DNA of 12,357 nt, from NCBI GenBank assembly GCA_934567115.1, contig CAKTJA010000026.1, positions 1 through 12,357 of the forward strand. The letters are read 5' to 3'. Origin of the DNA: an uncultured Oscillospiraceae bacterium (lineage in GTDB: Bacteria; Bacillota; Clostridia; Oscillospirales; Oscillospiraceae). Positions 4,784 through 11,682 of this stretch are shown one piece after another. A program made the position numbers and the translations under genes. Each line of letters begins with the position of its first letter. Within the stretch, counting starts at the first letter, position 1. The notes under the pieces were generated by a model, which was not told the DNA's origin, searched no databases, and saw only the letters and a list, made by a program, of their open reading frames with translations.

Positions 4784-6379
4784 ATGATGTTTGATTATCT
4801 GATCTGCAACGCGCAGGTGCTTGACGGGACGGGCGCGGACGCGTTCCGTGCCGACGTTGGGATCAGCGGCGGAAGGATCGCCGCCGTCGGGGAGCTTGCG
4901 TCTGCCGAAGCCGCGCGGAGGCTCGACGCGGCGGGCCGCACGCTGACCCCCGGCTTTCTGGATATCCACCGCCACACGGACGCGGCGCTTTTCCGCCCCG
5001 GCTTCGGCAGGGCGGAGCTTGCGCAGGGACTGACGACGCTCGTCGGCGGGAACTGCGGGCTGTCGCTCGCGCCGCTTGCGGGCGAGCATGCCGCCGCCGT
5101 TCGGGCGTATCTCACGCCCATCGTCGGCGCGTTTGACGAGGCGCTCTGCTTTTCGACGATGGCGGAGTATTTTGACGCTGCGGCACGGACGGCGCAGCCG
5201 CTGCACAACGCCATGCTTGCCGGCATGGGGACGCTGCGCGCGCTGGTCGCCGGCTTCGACGCCGCGCCGCTGACGGACGGGCAGTACCGCCGTCTTCACA
5301 CGCTGACCGAGCGTGCGCTTGCCGACGGCGCGGTCGGCGTGTCCCTCGGGCTGGGCTACGCGCCGGAGTGCTTCTATACCACCGAGGGGCTGATCCGCGC
5401 GCTCGAGCCGCTGCGCGGCGGGAGCATCCCCGTCACCGTCCACATGCGGCAGGAGGGCGAGGGCGTGACGGACGCGCTGCGCGAAATGCTCACGGTTGCG
5501 CGCGCGCTGCGCTGCCCGGTGGAGATATCGCATCTCAAGGGGATCGGGCGGCGCTGCTGGGGCCGCGCCGTTCCGGAGATGCTGCGCATGCTTGAGGAGG
5601 CCCGTGCGGAGGGGCTGGACGTCGCGTGCGACGTGTATCCGTACTCCGCCGGCTCGACGCAGCTGATCCACGTGCTGCCGCCGGAGTTTCAAAAGGGCGG
5701 GCTGGACGCGCTGACGGACGCGCTGCGCGACAGCGCCGCCCGCGCCGCTATGCGGGAGCGCATGAGGACCGGCAGCGATTTTGAGAACATCACGCTTCTT
5801 GTGGGCTTTGAAAACGTCGTCCCGATCTCGCTGCAAACGGACGAATACGCGCCGTACGAGGGCGAATCGCTTGCCGAGATCGCCGAATCGCTTGGCAAGG
5901 ACCCGTTTGACGCGCTTTTCGACCTTCTCGCGGCGGAGCGCTGCAAGGCGGGCATGATCGATTTTATCGCCGCAGAGGAGGACATCGAGGCGATTTTGCG
6001 CGCGCCCTTCTCCGTCCCCATTTCGGACGCGACCTATCCGGTCGGCGGACTGTGCCACCCGCGCGTATACGGCAGCGTCGCGCGCTTCCTCTCGCATTAT
6101 GTGCGTGAGCGGCGGCTGATGACGCTTGCGCAGGCCGTGCATAAGCTCACGATGCAGTCGGCCGACCGGCTGGGGCTTACGCGGAAGGGACGGATCGCGG
6201 TCGGCGCGGACGCGGACCTGTGCCTTTTCACGCCCGAAAACATCCGGGAGAACGGAAGCTATTCCGATCCCCGGCAGCTTGCCTCCGGCATGGACTATGT
6301 GTTCGTCTCCGGCGAGCCGGCCATTGCGGAGGGCGCGTTTACCGGTCGGGCGGACGGGGGCGTTCTGCGGCGCGGATAA
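4784..6379 (+). CDS. N-acyl-D-amino-acid deacylase (D-aminoacylase) family amidohydrolase
   Basis: A 531-aa cytoplasmic metal-dependent amidohydrolase, predicted to hydrolyse N-acyl-D-amino acids or related D-configured amides. Visible metal and catalytic residues are H62 and H64 (GFLDIHRHTD), C91 (GGNCGLS), H220 (VHMRQEGE), H250 (ISHLKG) and D415 (PISDATYP). These match the H-H-C-H-H-D set of Alcaligenes D-aminoacylase. Other family stretches are DVYPYSAGST (283-292), HPRVYGS (425-431), KLTMQSADRLGL (454-465) and the C-terminal GADADLCLF. The HxH motif is HRH instead of the classical HTH, which marks a subfamily of uncertain substrate. ATG at 4784 and 4787 are both possible; AAGGA at 4771-4775 suits the first. 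It is separated from the ApbE cluster by 110 nt, so it is probably its own unit. Confidence 0.85.
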   Translation: MMFDYLICNAQVLDGTGADAFRADVGISGGRIAAVGELASAEAARRLDAAGRTLTPGFLDIHRHTDAALFRPGFGRAELAQGLTTLVGGNCGLSLAPLAGEHAAAVRAYLTPIVGAFDEALCFSTMAEYFDAAARTAQPLHNAMLAGMGTLRALVAGFDAAPLTDGQYRRLHTLTERALADGAVGVSLGLGYAPECFYTTEGLIRALEPLRGGSIPVTVHMRQEGEGVTDALREMLTVARALRCPVEISHLKGIGRRCWGRAVPEMLRMLEEARAEGLDVACDVYPYSAGSTQLIHVLPPEFQKGGLDALTDALRDSAARAAMRERMRTGSDFENITLLVGFENVVPISLQTDEYAPYEGESLAEIAESLGKDPFDALFDLLAAERCKAGMIDFIAAEEDIEAILRAPFSVPISDATYPVGGLCHPRVYGSVARFLSHYVRERRLMTLAQAVHKLTMQSADRLGLTRKGRIAVGADADLCLFTPENIRENGSYSDPRQLASGMDYVFVSGEPAIAEGAFTGRADGGVLRRG

Positions 6380-6430
6380 TAGGACTGCCGCGCGGCGGGA
6401 ATGCGCTTTTTCCCGAAATGAACGGCCCGC

Positions 6431-6456
6431 GCGGGTATACTAACGTATATGCCCGC
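6431..6456 (+). promoter_or_regulatory. Possible -10 region with operator-like inverted repeat upstream of apbE
   Basis: TATACT (6436-6441) is a good -10 element 49 nt upstream of the apbE ATG, but no convincing -35 lies 16-18 bp upstream. The same bases form half of an inverted repeat: GCGGG TATAC (6431-6440) pairs with GTATA (6445-6449) and CCCGC (6452-6456), with a 4-nt loop and a 2-nt bulge. A repressor or activator site overlapping the promoter would fit, as would a simple hairpin. Confidence 0.35.
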
Positions 6457-6489
6457 CTGCGCAAATCTCCCGCTTTTTCGGAGGACTTT

Positions 6490-7518
6490 ATGCAAAAGCG
6501 TATGCTCTCTGTTTTTCTCACCGTGCTGCTCCTGCTTTCGCTCACCGCCTGCGGCGGCGCGGCGGAGAGCGGCGGACAGCGCACGGTTTATACCATGGAT
6601 ACGGTGATGAGCCTTACGGTCTACGGCGAAAACGCCGGCAGCGCGCTTGACGCGGCGGAGCAAACGCTCCGCGATTTGAACGACCTGCTTGACCGTCACA
6701 GCGAAACGAGCGCCGTTTCCGCGCTCAACCGCGACGGCACGATCTACAGCCCGCCTCTTGCCGAACTGACGGAGACCGCGCTTGCGGTCAATGCGGCGAC
6801 CGACGGCGCGTTCGACCCAACCGTCGCGCCTGTGCTGGACGCGTGGGACTTTACCGGGAGCGCGCCGCGCGTTCCGGCGGAGGACGAGCTTTCCGCGCTG
6901 CTTGCGCGGGTCGGCGCGGAAAACGTCGGCGTCAGCGACGGCGTGATCGACCTTGCGAACGGCGCGCAGCTCGACTTCGGCGGCATAGCCAAGGGCTTTG
7001 CGGGCGACGAGGTCCGGCGTGCGCTGGAGGAGCTTGGGGTCTCAAGCGCGGTCATCGACCTCGGCGGCGACGTCGGCGTGCTTGGCGCGAAGCCGGACGG
7101 CGGCGACTGGCGCATCGCGGTCAAGGACCCCGCCGACAGCAGCCGCTTTCTCGGGGTGCTCTCTGTGTCCGACCGTTTTGTCGTGACCTCCGGGGCCTAC
7201 GAGCGCGGCTTCGAGCGGGACGGCGTGCGCTACCATCATATCCTCGACCCGAAAACGGGACGGCCCGCCCAAAGCGGACTTGTGAGCGTAACGGTCGTGT
7301 GCGAAAGCGGCGTTTGGGCCGACGCGCTCTCCACGGCGTGCTTCGTCCTCGGCGGGGAGGAGAGCCTCGCCCTGCGCGATCGGCTTGCGGCGGAGGGCGT
7401 CGCGGACTTTGAGCTGATCCTTGTCACCGACGACGGGCGCGTGCGCTGCACCGACGGCCTGAAGGACCGCTTTGCTCCGTCCGGGGAAGGGGGCTATGTG
7501 TATGAGCAGACCGCCTGA
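6490..7518 (+). CDS. apbE: FAD:protein FMN transferase (ApbE), lipoprotein
   Basis: A 342-aa flavinyltransferase that attaches FMN from FAD to a Ser/Thr of extracytoplasmic target proteins, such as Rnf/Nqr subunits or FMN-binding domains. The N-terminus is a lipoprotein signal with lipobox L-T-A-C21, so the protein is anchored on the outer face of the membrane. Family motifs appear in order: MDTVMSLTVY (36-45), LDFGGIAKGFAGD (161-173), IDLGGDVGVLG (189-199), TSGAYERGF (233-241), YHHILDPKTGRP (248-259) and WADALSTACFVLGG (276-289), which holds the Mg-binding Asp/Thr. The frame is open from 6220, but the ATG at 6490 has GGAGG at 6480-6484 and starts the signal peptide. It overlaps the next gene by 17 nt. 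No flavinylation target motif (D-x-x-S/T-G-A-T) is seen in its neighbours, so its substrate is encoded elsewhere. Confidence 0.95.
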   Translation: MQKRMLSVFLTVLLLLSLTACGGAAESGGQRTVYTMDTVMSLTVYGENAGSALDAAEQTLRDLNDLLDRHSETSAVSALNRDGTIYSPPLAELTETALAVNAATDGAFDPTVAPVLDAWDFTGSAPRVPAEDELSALLARVGAENVGVSDGVIDLANGAQLDFGGIAKGFAGDEVRRALEELGVSSAVIDLGGDVGVLGAKPDGGDWRIAVKDPADSSRFLGVLSVSDRFVVTSGAYERGFERDGVRYHHILDPKTGRPAQSGLVSVTVVCESGVWADALSTACFVLGGEESLALRDRLAAEGVADFELILVTDDGRVRCTDGLKDRFAPSGEGGYVYEQTA

Positions 7519-7900
7519 GCTTCGTCCCAGCCGCTGGGACGCGCTGGTCGTTCTGGCGGTGCTGGCGCTTGCGGCGCTGGTCGCCGCGAGGACGCTTTTC
7601 GGCGCGTTGGACCAATCGCCCGGCGGGCTGACGGTCATCGTCTCCGTTGACGGAAAGGAGGTCGAGCGCGCGCCGCTGAGCGCCTACGCCGGCGAGCACC
7701 GCTACGCCGCCGGGGGCTACACGCTCACCGTGTCGGCGGAGGATGGGACGGTCGCCGTGTCTCAAAGCGACTGCCCGGGGCAGGACTGCGTGCATACCGG
7801 GCCGATCTCCCGCGCGGGGCAGAGCATCGTCTGTCTGCCCGCGCGCGTCGCGGTCACGCTCACGGGCGCGTCCGGCGGCTATGATCTTGTGACCGGTTAG
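7502..7900 (+). CDS. NusG domain II-containing membrane-anchored protein
   Basis: A 132-aa protein with one N-terminal membrane helix (about 13-33, Leu/Ala/Val-rich) followed by an extracytoplasmic NusG_II-type beta domain. The diagnostic stretch is DCPGQDCVHTGPISRAGQSIVCLPARV (90-116), with C91, C96 and C111. I chose the ATG at 7502 because AAGGGGG (7487-7493) is eight bases upstream. An in-frame ATG at 7496 is too close to that SD, and the one at 7472 has none. It overlaps apbE by 17 nt and precedes the Gx transporter gene by 11 nt, so the three are one unit. Despite the name it is not a transcription factor. In Listeria-type extracellular electron transfer loci I recall a similar protein as EetA. 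The role is not established. Confidence 0.88.
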   Translation: MSRPPELRPSRWDALVVLAVLALAALVAARTLFGALDQSPGGLTVIVSVDGKEVERAPLSAYAGEHRYAAGGYTLTVSAEDGTVAVSQSDCPGQDCVHTGPISRAGQSIVCLPARVAVTLTGASGGYDLVTG

Positions 7901-7911
7901 GAGGGCGCGCG

Positions 7912-8415
7912 ATGAAGATCCAGACCCAAACGCTGACGCGCTGCGCCGTGCTTTCGTCGCTGGCGCTGGCGCTGTCGTATCTGGAGAGCTTTTTTCCGCT
8001 GCCGCTGCCCTTTCCGGGCGCGAAGCTCGGCCTTGCGAACATCGTGACCGTATACGCGCTCTACACGCTCGGCGCGCCGAGCGCGCTTGCCGTTCTCACG
8101 GTGCGCTGTCTGCTCGGCGCGTTCTTCGCGGGGAACGCCTCGGCGCTGATCTTTTCCCTGCTCGGCGGACTTTCCGCCATGCTGGTGATGATCGCCCTGC
8201 GCGCGCTGCCGGGGCTTTCGGTCTACGGCGTTTCCATCGGCGGCGCGGCGGCGCATCACTGCGGTCAGGTCGCCGCCGCGATGCTGACGCTCGGCTCGAC
8301 CGCGCCGCTGGCGTATCTGCCGGTCCTGCTGGCGGTCTCGCTTTTCACCGGCGCGCTGACGGGCTTCGTCTCCGCGATGCTCCTTCGCGCCATGCGCGGC
8401 GCGCATCCGGAGTGA
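7912..8415 (+). CDS. Gx transporter family protein (formerly heptaprenyl diphosphate synthase component I-like)
   Basis: A 167-aa integral membrane protein with about five or six hydrophobic segments (roughly 8-25, 36-55, 57-73, 78-98, 105-125 and 130-160). The PGAKLGLANIV stretch (35-45) and the GVSIGGAAAHHCGQVAAA stretch are characteristic of the Gx_transp family, whose members are often miscalled heptaprenyl diphosphate synthase component I. The SD TAGGAGGG overlaps the preceding stop. Together with ApbE and the NusG_II protein it forms a trio recurrent in Firmicutes and linked to membrane flavoproteins. I recall the pair as EetA/EetB in flavin-based electron transfer loci. The substrate, if any, is unknown. 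No polyprenyl synthase gene follows, which argues against a menaquinone side-chain role here. Confidence 0.86.
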   Translation: MKIQTQTLTRCAVLSSLALALSYLESFFPLPLPFPGAKLGLANIVTVYALYTLGAPSALAVLTVRCLLGAFFAGNASALIFSLLGGLSAMLVMIALRALPGLSVYGVSIGGAAAHHCGQVAAAMLTLGSTAPLAYLPVLLAVSLFTGALTGFVSAMLLRAMRGAHPE

Positions 8416-8429
8416 GGGGCGGCACAGCC

Positions 8430-8458
8430 TTGCATTTTGCCGCCGCCTGTGCTACACT
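8430..8458 (+). promoter_or_regulatory. Extended -10 promoter for the deoC operon
   Basis: TTGCAT (8430-8435) and TACACT (8453-8458) are 17 bp apart, with TGC before the -10 as an extended element. The start would be near 8465, giving a leader of about 63 nt. It starts a new unit 15 nt after the Gx transporter stop. I could not identify a DeoR or CytR type operator. Confidence 0.55.
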
Positions 8459-8527
8459 AAAGCGGAAACGCAGCGCTTTACCCGCGTTATTTTCGTATAT
8501 TTTGATCAGAAAGGACTTCTTCGATTT

Positions 8528-9211
8528 ATGGACGTCAAAGAGATTCTGCGCCATGTCGATCATACGCTGCTTGCCCCGACTGCCACTTGGGAGGAGATCC
8601 GTCAGCTCTGCGACGACGGCATCCGGTACGGCTGCGCGAGCGTCTGCATCCCGCAGACCCATGTTGCCCACGCGGCGCACTATATCGCCGAGCAGCAGCA
8701 TTACGGCTTCGGTCAGCTGCCCGTGTGCACGGTCATCGGTTTTCCGAACGGCTACGTTCCGAGCGGCATCAAGTGCATGGAGGCGGAGAGCGCCGTGGCC
8801 GACGGCGCGACCGAGATCGACATGGTCATAAACCTCGGCTGGGTCAAGGAAGGGCAGTATGACAAGATCCTTCAGGAGATCAACTCCGTGAAGATCTCCT
8901 GCCACGGGAACATTCTCAAGGTCATTATCGAAACCTGCATGCTCACGCGGGAGGAGAAGATCCGCCTGTGCGAGGTGGTGTCCTCCTCCGGCGCGGACTA
9001 TATCAAGACCTCCACGGGCTTTGGCGGGGGCGGCGCGACGCGCGAGGACGTCGCGCTCATGGCTGAGCACATGACGAACGGGAAAAAGATCAAGGCCGCC
9101 GGCGGGATCGCCAGCCTTCAGGATGCGGAGGATTTCCTGAAGCTCGGCGCGGACCGGCTCGGCACCTCCCGCGTCGTGAAGGCTGTCAAGGCGATGGAGA
9201 AAGGAGAATAA
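8528..9211 (+). CDS. deoC: Deoxyribose-phosphate aldolase
   Basis: A 227-aa class I aldolase that splits 2-deoxyribose 5-phosphate into glyceraldehyde 3-phosphate and acetaldehyde, the last step of deoxynucleoside catabolism in the cytoplasm. The Schiff-base lysine is K160 in YIKTSTGFGGGGAT. The proton-relay residues are D98 (EIDMVIN) and K189 (KAAGGI). K131 in KVIIET is also conserved, and the start (HVDHTLLAPTAT) is typical. Length is normal. AAGGA (8511-8515) is 12 bases upstream of the ATG, slightly long. The 3' end carries the SD of deoD, and the gap between the two genes is 4 nt, so translation is coupled. Identification is secure. Confidence 0.96.
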   Translation: MDVKEILRHVDHTLLAPTATWEEIRQLCDDGIRYGCASVCIPQTHVAHAAHYIAEQQHYGFGQLPVCTVIGFPNGYVPSGIKCMEAESAVADGATEIDMVINLGWVKEGQYDKILQEINSVKISCHGNILKVIIETCMLTREEKIRLCEVVSSSGADYIKTSTGFGGGGATREDVALMAEHMTNGKKIKAAGGIASLQDAEDFLKLGADRLGTSRVVKAVKAMEKGE

Positions 9212-9215
9212 GAAC

Positions 9216-9932
9216 ATGGCTACCCCTCATAATAACGCGAAGCCGGGCGATTTTGCGAAGACCGTGCTGATGCCGGGCGACCCGCTGCGCGCGAAGTTCA
9301 TCGCCGAAACGTTTCTGGAGGACCCGCAGCTTGTCAACAACGTTCGCGGCGTGCAGGGACACACGGGGACCTATAAGGGCGTGCGCGTGAGCGTGATGGC
9401 GAGCGGCATGGGCATTCCGTCCATCGCCATCTACTCCAACGAGCTTTACACGCTCTACGGCGTGGAGAATATCATTCGCGTCGGCTCGGCCGGCGCGATG
9501 CGCAGGGACCTGACGCTGGGCAGCGTCGTGGCGGGGATGGGCGCCTGCACCAACTCCGCGTTCGCCTCGCAGTACGAGCTTGGCGGGAGCTATGCGCCCA
9601 TCTGCGACTATGACCTGCTTGCCGCCGCGGTGGAGAGCGCGCGGGAGCTGGGCGTCAAAATGCCGGTCGGCAACCTCTTCTCCTCCGACACGTTTTACGA
9701 CGAGGCGGGCCGAAACGACCGCTTTGGGAAAATGGGCGTTCTGGCGGTCGAGATGGAGGCTGCGGGCCTCTACTGCACCGCAGCCCGCGCGGGGAAGCGC
9801 GCGCTTGCGATCTGCTCGATCTCGGACAATCTGATCACCGGGGAGGAGCTTTCCGCCGACGCGCGGCAGACCACCTTCACCGCCATGATGAAGATCGCGC
9901 TTGAGACGGCGGTCAAGATGGAATCTAAATAA
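9216..9932 (+). CDS. deoD: Purine-nucleoside phosphorylase, DeoD (hexameric) type
   Basis: A 238-aa phosphorylase that splits purine (deoxy)nucleosides with phosphate into base and (deoxy)ribose 1-phosphate. Visible are the start MATPHNNAKPGDFAKT, the phosphate loop MPGDPLRAK (19-27), IIRVGSAGAM (86-95), the ribose-binding VEMEAAGLY (178-186), the catalytic-acid region SISDNLITGEE with D204, and R217 in SADARQTTF. E. coli DeoD has SDH at the D204 site, here SDN, as in many Firmicutes. SD GGAG (9203-9206) lies inside the end of deoC. A kinase gene follows 12 nt later. Products feed deoC after phosphopentomutase, which is not in the window. Confidence 0.96.
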   Translation: MATPHNNAKPGDFAKTVLMPGDPLRAKFIAETFLEDPQLVNNVRGVQGHTGTYKGVRVSVMASGMGIPSIAIYSNELYTLYGVENIIRVGSAGAMRRDLTLGSVVAGMGACTNSAFASQYELGGSYAPICDYDLLAAAVESARELGVKMPVGNLFSSDTFYDEAGRNDRFGKMGVLAVEMEAAGLYCTAARAGKRALAICSISDNLITGEELSADARQTTFTAMMKIALETAVKMESK

Positions 9933-9944
9933 AGGAGCATTTCT

Positions 9945-10871
9945 GTGCGAGTCATTGACATTGAAAACATTACGGAAGCCATGCGGGACGACACGCGCTT
10001 TGTCCTTCGCTGCGAGGAGGTCTTTCACGATAAGATCAGCGCCGCCGCCGCGACCATTCTGATGGGGAAGAGCCGCCGTCCCCTCGTCTGCCTGACCGGG
10101 CCGAGCGGAAGCGGAAAGACCACGACGGCCATGCGCCTGAAGGCGTATCTTGAGAATCTCGGCGTGAAGGTCTGTCTGCTGAGCATGGACAATTTCTTCC
10201 TGCCGCTCGACCAGCGCCCGCCCGAGGCGGCGGACTGGGAGTCGCCCTACTGCGTGAACCGCGATCTGCTGATCGACTGCATCCACCGTCTTTCCGACGG
10301 GCAGGAGGTCGAGCTTCCCATCTACGATTTTAAGAGCGGGGACATCGGCAGATGGACAAAGATGCAGGGCGACCGCGACGCGATCGTGATCGCCGAGGGG
10401 ATCCACATGCTCAACCCCCTGATCTTCGACCGCGTGCGCGATATGGCCACGGGCGTTTATGTCGCGCCCCGTACGCGCATCATCACCGCGCATGACAAGA
10501 TCGTCCGGCCCGAGCAGCTGCGCGTTGCGCGCCGCATGATCCGCGATTATCAGGGGCGCGGGCATTCGCTTCGCGACACGGTCGAGCGGGCGGAGAGCGT
10601 GGATCGCGGCGAGCGGAACTACATCATGCCGAACAAGCCGAACGCCAGCATCCACATCGACACCTTCCATGACTACGAGCCGTGCATTCTTGCGCGCTAC
10701 CTCAAGGAGATCCCCGAGTTTTACACGCAGCTTGACGACGCGTTTGTCGCGCAGCACGGTCTGACCGATCTTTTTGAGGTCGTCAATTCCGTGCCCCCGC
10801 TGAAAACGGACTATGTTCCGCGCGACTCCATTGTACGCGAGTTTGTCGGCGGCAGCGTTTTTCAGTATTGA
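9945..10871 (+). CDS. Uridine kinase / phosphoribulokinase family nucleoside kinase
   Basis: A 308-aa P-loop kinase, probably phosphorylating uridine/cytidine or a related nucleoside. Walker A is GPSGSGKTT (52-60). LLSMDNFFL (78-86) and PIYDF (125-129) match the acceptor-binding region of uridine kinases. VIAEGIHMLNP (148-158) is the Walker B-like strand, and RRMIRDYQGRGHS (196-208) is the lid with the arginines. It is longer than a classical Udk (about 210 aa), with about 45 extra residues before the P-loop and a longer C-terminus, as in clostridial kinases related to TGS-linked nucleoside kinases. The TGS domain is absent. It starts with GTG at 9945, chosen because AAAGGAG (9931-9937) is seven bases upstream. 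It is the last gene of the deoC-deoD operon, ahead of a strong terminator. The exact substrate is uncertain. Confidence 0.87.
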   Translation: MRVIDIENITEAMRDDTRFVLRCEEVFHDKISAAAATILMGKSRRPLVCLTGPSGSGKTTTAMRLKAYLENLGVKVCLLSMDNFFLPLDQRPPEAADWESPYCVNRDLLIDCIHRLSDGQEVELPIYDFKSGDIGRWTKMQGDRDAIVIAEGIHMLNPLIFDRVRDMATGVYVAPRTRIITAHDKIVRPEQLRVARRMIRDYQGRGHSLRDTVERAESVDRGERNYIMPNKPNASIHIDTFHDYEPCILARYLKEIPEFYTQLDDAFVAQHGLTDLFEVVNSVPPLKTDYVPRDSIVREFVGGSVFQY

Positions 10872-10909
10872 TACAACTGCGGCCCGGGCGTGCCGCATGG
10901 AAAAAGAAG

Positions 10910-10946
10910 GGAGAGGGTAAGCCGGTTGGCCTACCCTCTCCTTTTT
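10910..10946 (+). terminator. Intrinsic terminator of the deoC-deoD-kinase operon
   Basis: GGAGAGGGTA (10910-10919) pairs perfectly with TACCCTCTCC (10932-10941), with a further small GCC/GGC stem in the loop, followed by five T (10942-10946). The A-rich stretch before it (10901-10908) provides a T run on the other strand, so it can work in both directions. Confidence 0.92.
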
Positions 10947-11030
10947 GGCGCGTCGAAAGCTCCACCCTCCCCGCCGGTCCCGGCCGCGCGGGGCGGCTGT
11001 TCCGGGAGACATGCGTGCGGCGTCCCCTTT
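10947..11030. other. GC-rich spacer between convergent operons
   Basis: Non-coding as far as I can tell. It contains one GC-rich hairpin, CCCCGC (10969-10974) with GCGGGG (10988-10993). CCCCTTT occurs at 11024-11030 and again at 11044-11050. Open frames crossing it are Pro/Arg/Gly-rich and lack a supported start. Confidence 0.4.
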
Positions 11031-11166
11031 CGGCATGGAGTCTCCCCTTTTTGAACAAGCTTTCGGAACTTTAAGAGGTTCTGAAAACTGTTGATTTCAA
11101 AGGCGCGGGACACCTAAGAAGGGTGTTCTGCGCACACTCTTCCTTACCGTTAAGGGGAGTTTGCCG
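11031..11166 (+). ncRNA. Second structured intergenic block, possible small RNA or repeat
   Basis: Hand folding gives another three-way junction. The outer stem is CGGCA (11031-11035) with TGCCG (11162-11166), then CTCCCCTT (11042-11049) with AAGGGGAG (11152-11159). Arm A pairs 11050-11055 with 11096-11101 and 11058-11069 with 11078-11089 (11 of 12). Arm B pairs 11103-11114 with 11122-11133 (12 pairs, loop TAAGAAG). Arms A and B contain three G-U pairs in the plus sense, which would be A-C mismatches on the other strand, so a plus-sense RNA is favoured. I see no convincing promoter directly upstream. It could also be an intergenic DNA repeat. CCTTA/TAAGG (11142-11155) is an alternative hairpin that excludes the outer stem. 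Confidence 0.35.
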
Positions 11167-11185
11167 CTTTGTCAAGCGATGGTAA

Positions 11186-11215
11186 CAGGGGATAAGCCTC
11201 ACGGCTTATCCCCTG
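11186..11215 (-). terminator. Hairpin terminator after rpsR
   Basis: A perfect 13-bp stem (11186-11198 with 11203-11215) with a 4-nt loop lies 25 bp beyond the rpsR stop. On the minus strand it is followed by only a weak T-containing stretch, and on the plus strand by TTC and later TTTT. It most likely ends the rpsF-ssb-rpsR operon, but could equally end a plus-sense RNA from the structured block beside it. Confidence 0.6.
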
Positions 11216-11240
11216 CTTCAATGATTTTCTGCTGTGCGCT

Positions 11241-11495
11241 TTACTCGGTGACGAAGGGCAGCAGCGCGATCTGACGGGCGCGCTTGATCGCCTCGGTCAG
11301 CTGACGCTGATGCATGGCGCAGGTGCCAGTGGTCCTGCGGGGCAGGATCTTGGAGCGCTCGGAAATGAACCGGCGCAGCTTCGCGGCGTCCTTGTAGTCG
11401 ATATATTCGCACTTGTCAACGCAGAACTGGCAAACCTTGCGGCGCTTGCGATTCGCGCCGGCGCGGGGAGCCCTGTTTTCGCGTTCCATAGCCAT
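11241..11495 (-). CDS. rpsR: 30S ribosomal protein S18
   Basis: An 84-aa small-subunit protein that pairs with S6 on the platform of the 30S subunit. The family core is clear: [33 protein letters not shown] followed by [13 protein letters not shown]. It is the Cys-containing form, with C22, C25 and C29 near the N-terminus and C59, so it may bind zinc as in many Firmicutes. The start at 11495 has AAGGAGGA at seven bases. The second Met two codons in is less well placed. It is the last gene of the rpsF-ssb-rpsR operon, but 187 nt separate it from ssb. Confidence 0.97.
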   Translation of the reverse strand: MAMERENRAPRAGANRKRRKVCQFCVDKCEYIDYKDAAKLRRFISERSKILPRRTTGTCAMHQRQLTEAIKRARQIALLPFVTE

Positions 11496-11682
11496 GGAAG
11501 TATCCTCCTTATAAGATTTTGGTTGAGACGGCGCCGTACGGTATCGTCCGCAGCGTTTGGCAAAGACCCTGCGCCGAAGACCCGCGTTTTCCCGAAATAC
11601 ACCGGTATTCCTCTGAAAAAACGCGCGCTTTCATCCGCAGCCGTCCCGCCGTCCGCATTTTCGGACCGGCGCGGAGCCGCCC
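11496..11682 (-). other. ssb-rpsR intercistronic gap with hairpin
   Basis: No gene is visible in these 187 nt. On the minus strand, about a dozen bases after the ssb stop, 11651-11655 pairs with 11662-11666, extended by three pairs across a bulge (11648-11650 with 11668-11670). About 20 nt farther on is a run of six T without a proper stem before it. This could be a processing or attenuation site. I found no well-spaced promoter. Confidence 0.3.

Noticed and set aside
2514..6142. Two minus-strand frames of more than 500 codons (2514-4124 and 4562-6142)
   Set aside because: They mirror the cysteine desulfidase and D-aminoacylase codon structure, lack an SD and resemble no family.
6220..6489. 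In-frame extension of apbE to 6220
   Set aside because: It overlaps the end of the D-aminoacylase gene and would bury the lipoprotein signal that starts at 6490.
9186..11036. 616-codon open frame on the minus strand opposite the kinase and deoD genes
   Set aside because: Its product is Arg/Ala/His-rich low-information sequence lying antisense to two clear families. Long antisense frames are expected in GC-rich DNA.
11147..11175. Minus-strand promoter with TTGACA at 11170-11175
   Set aside because: The sequence 17 bp downstream (TAACGG) is a poor -10, and the -35 lies in a small palindrome next to the rpsR terminator.
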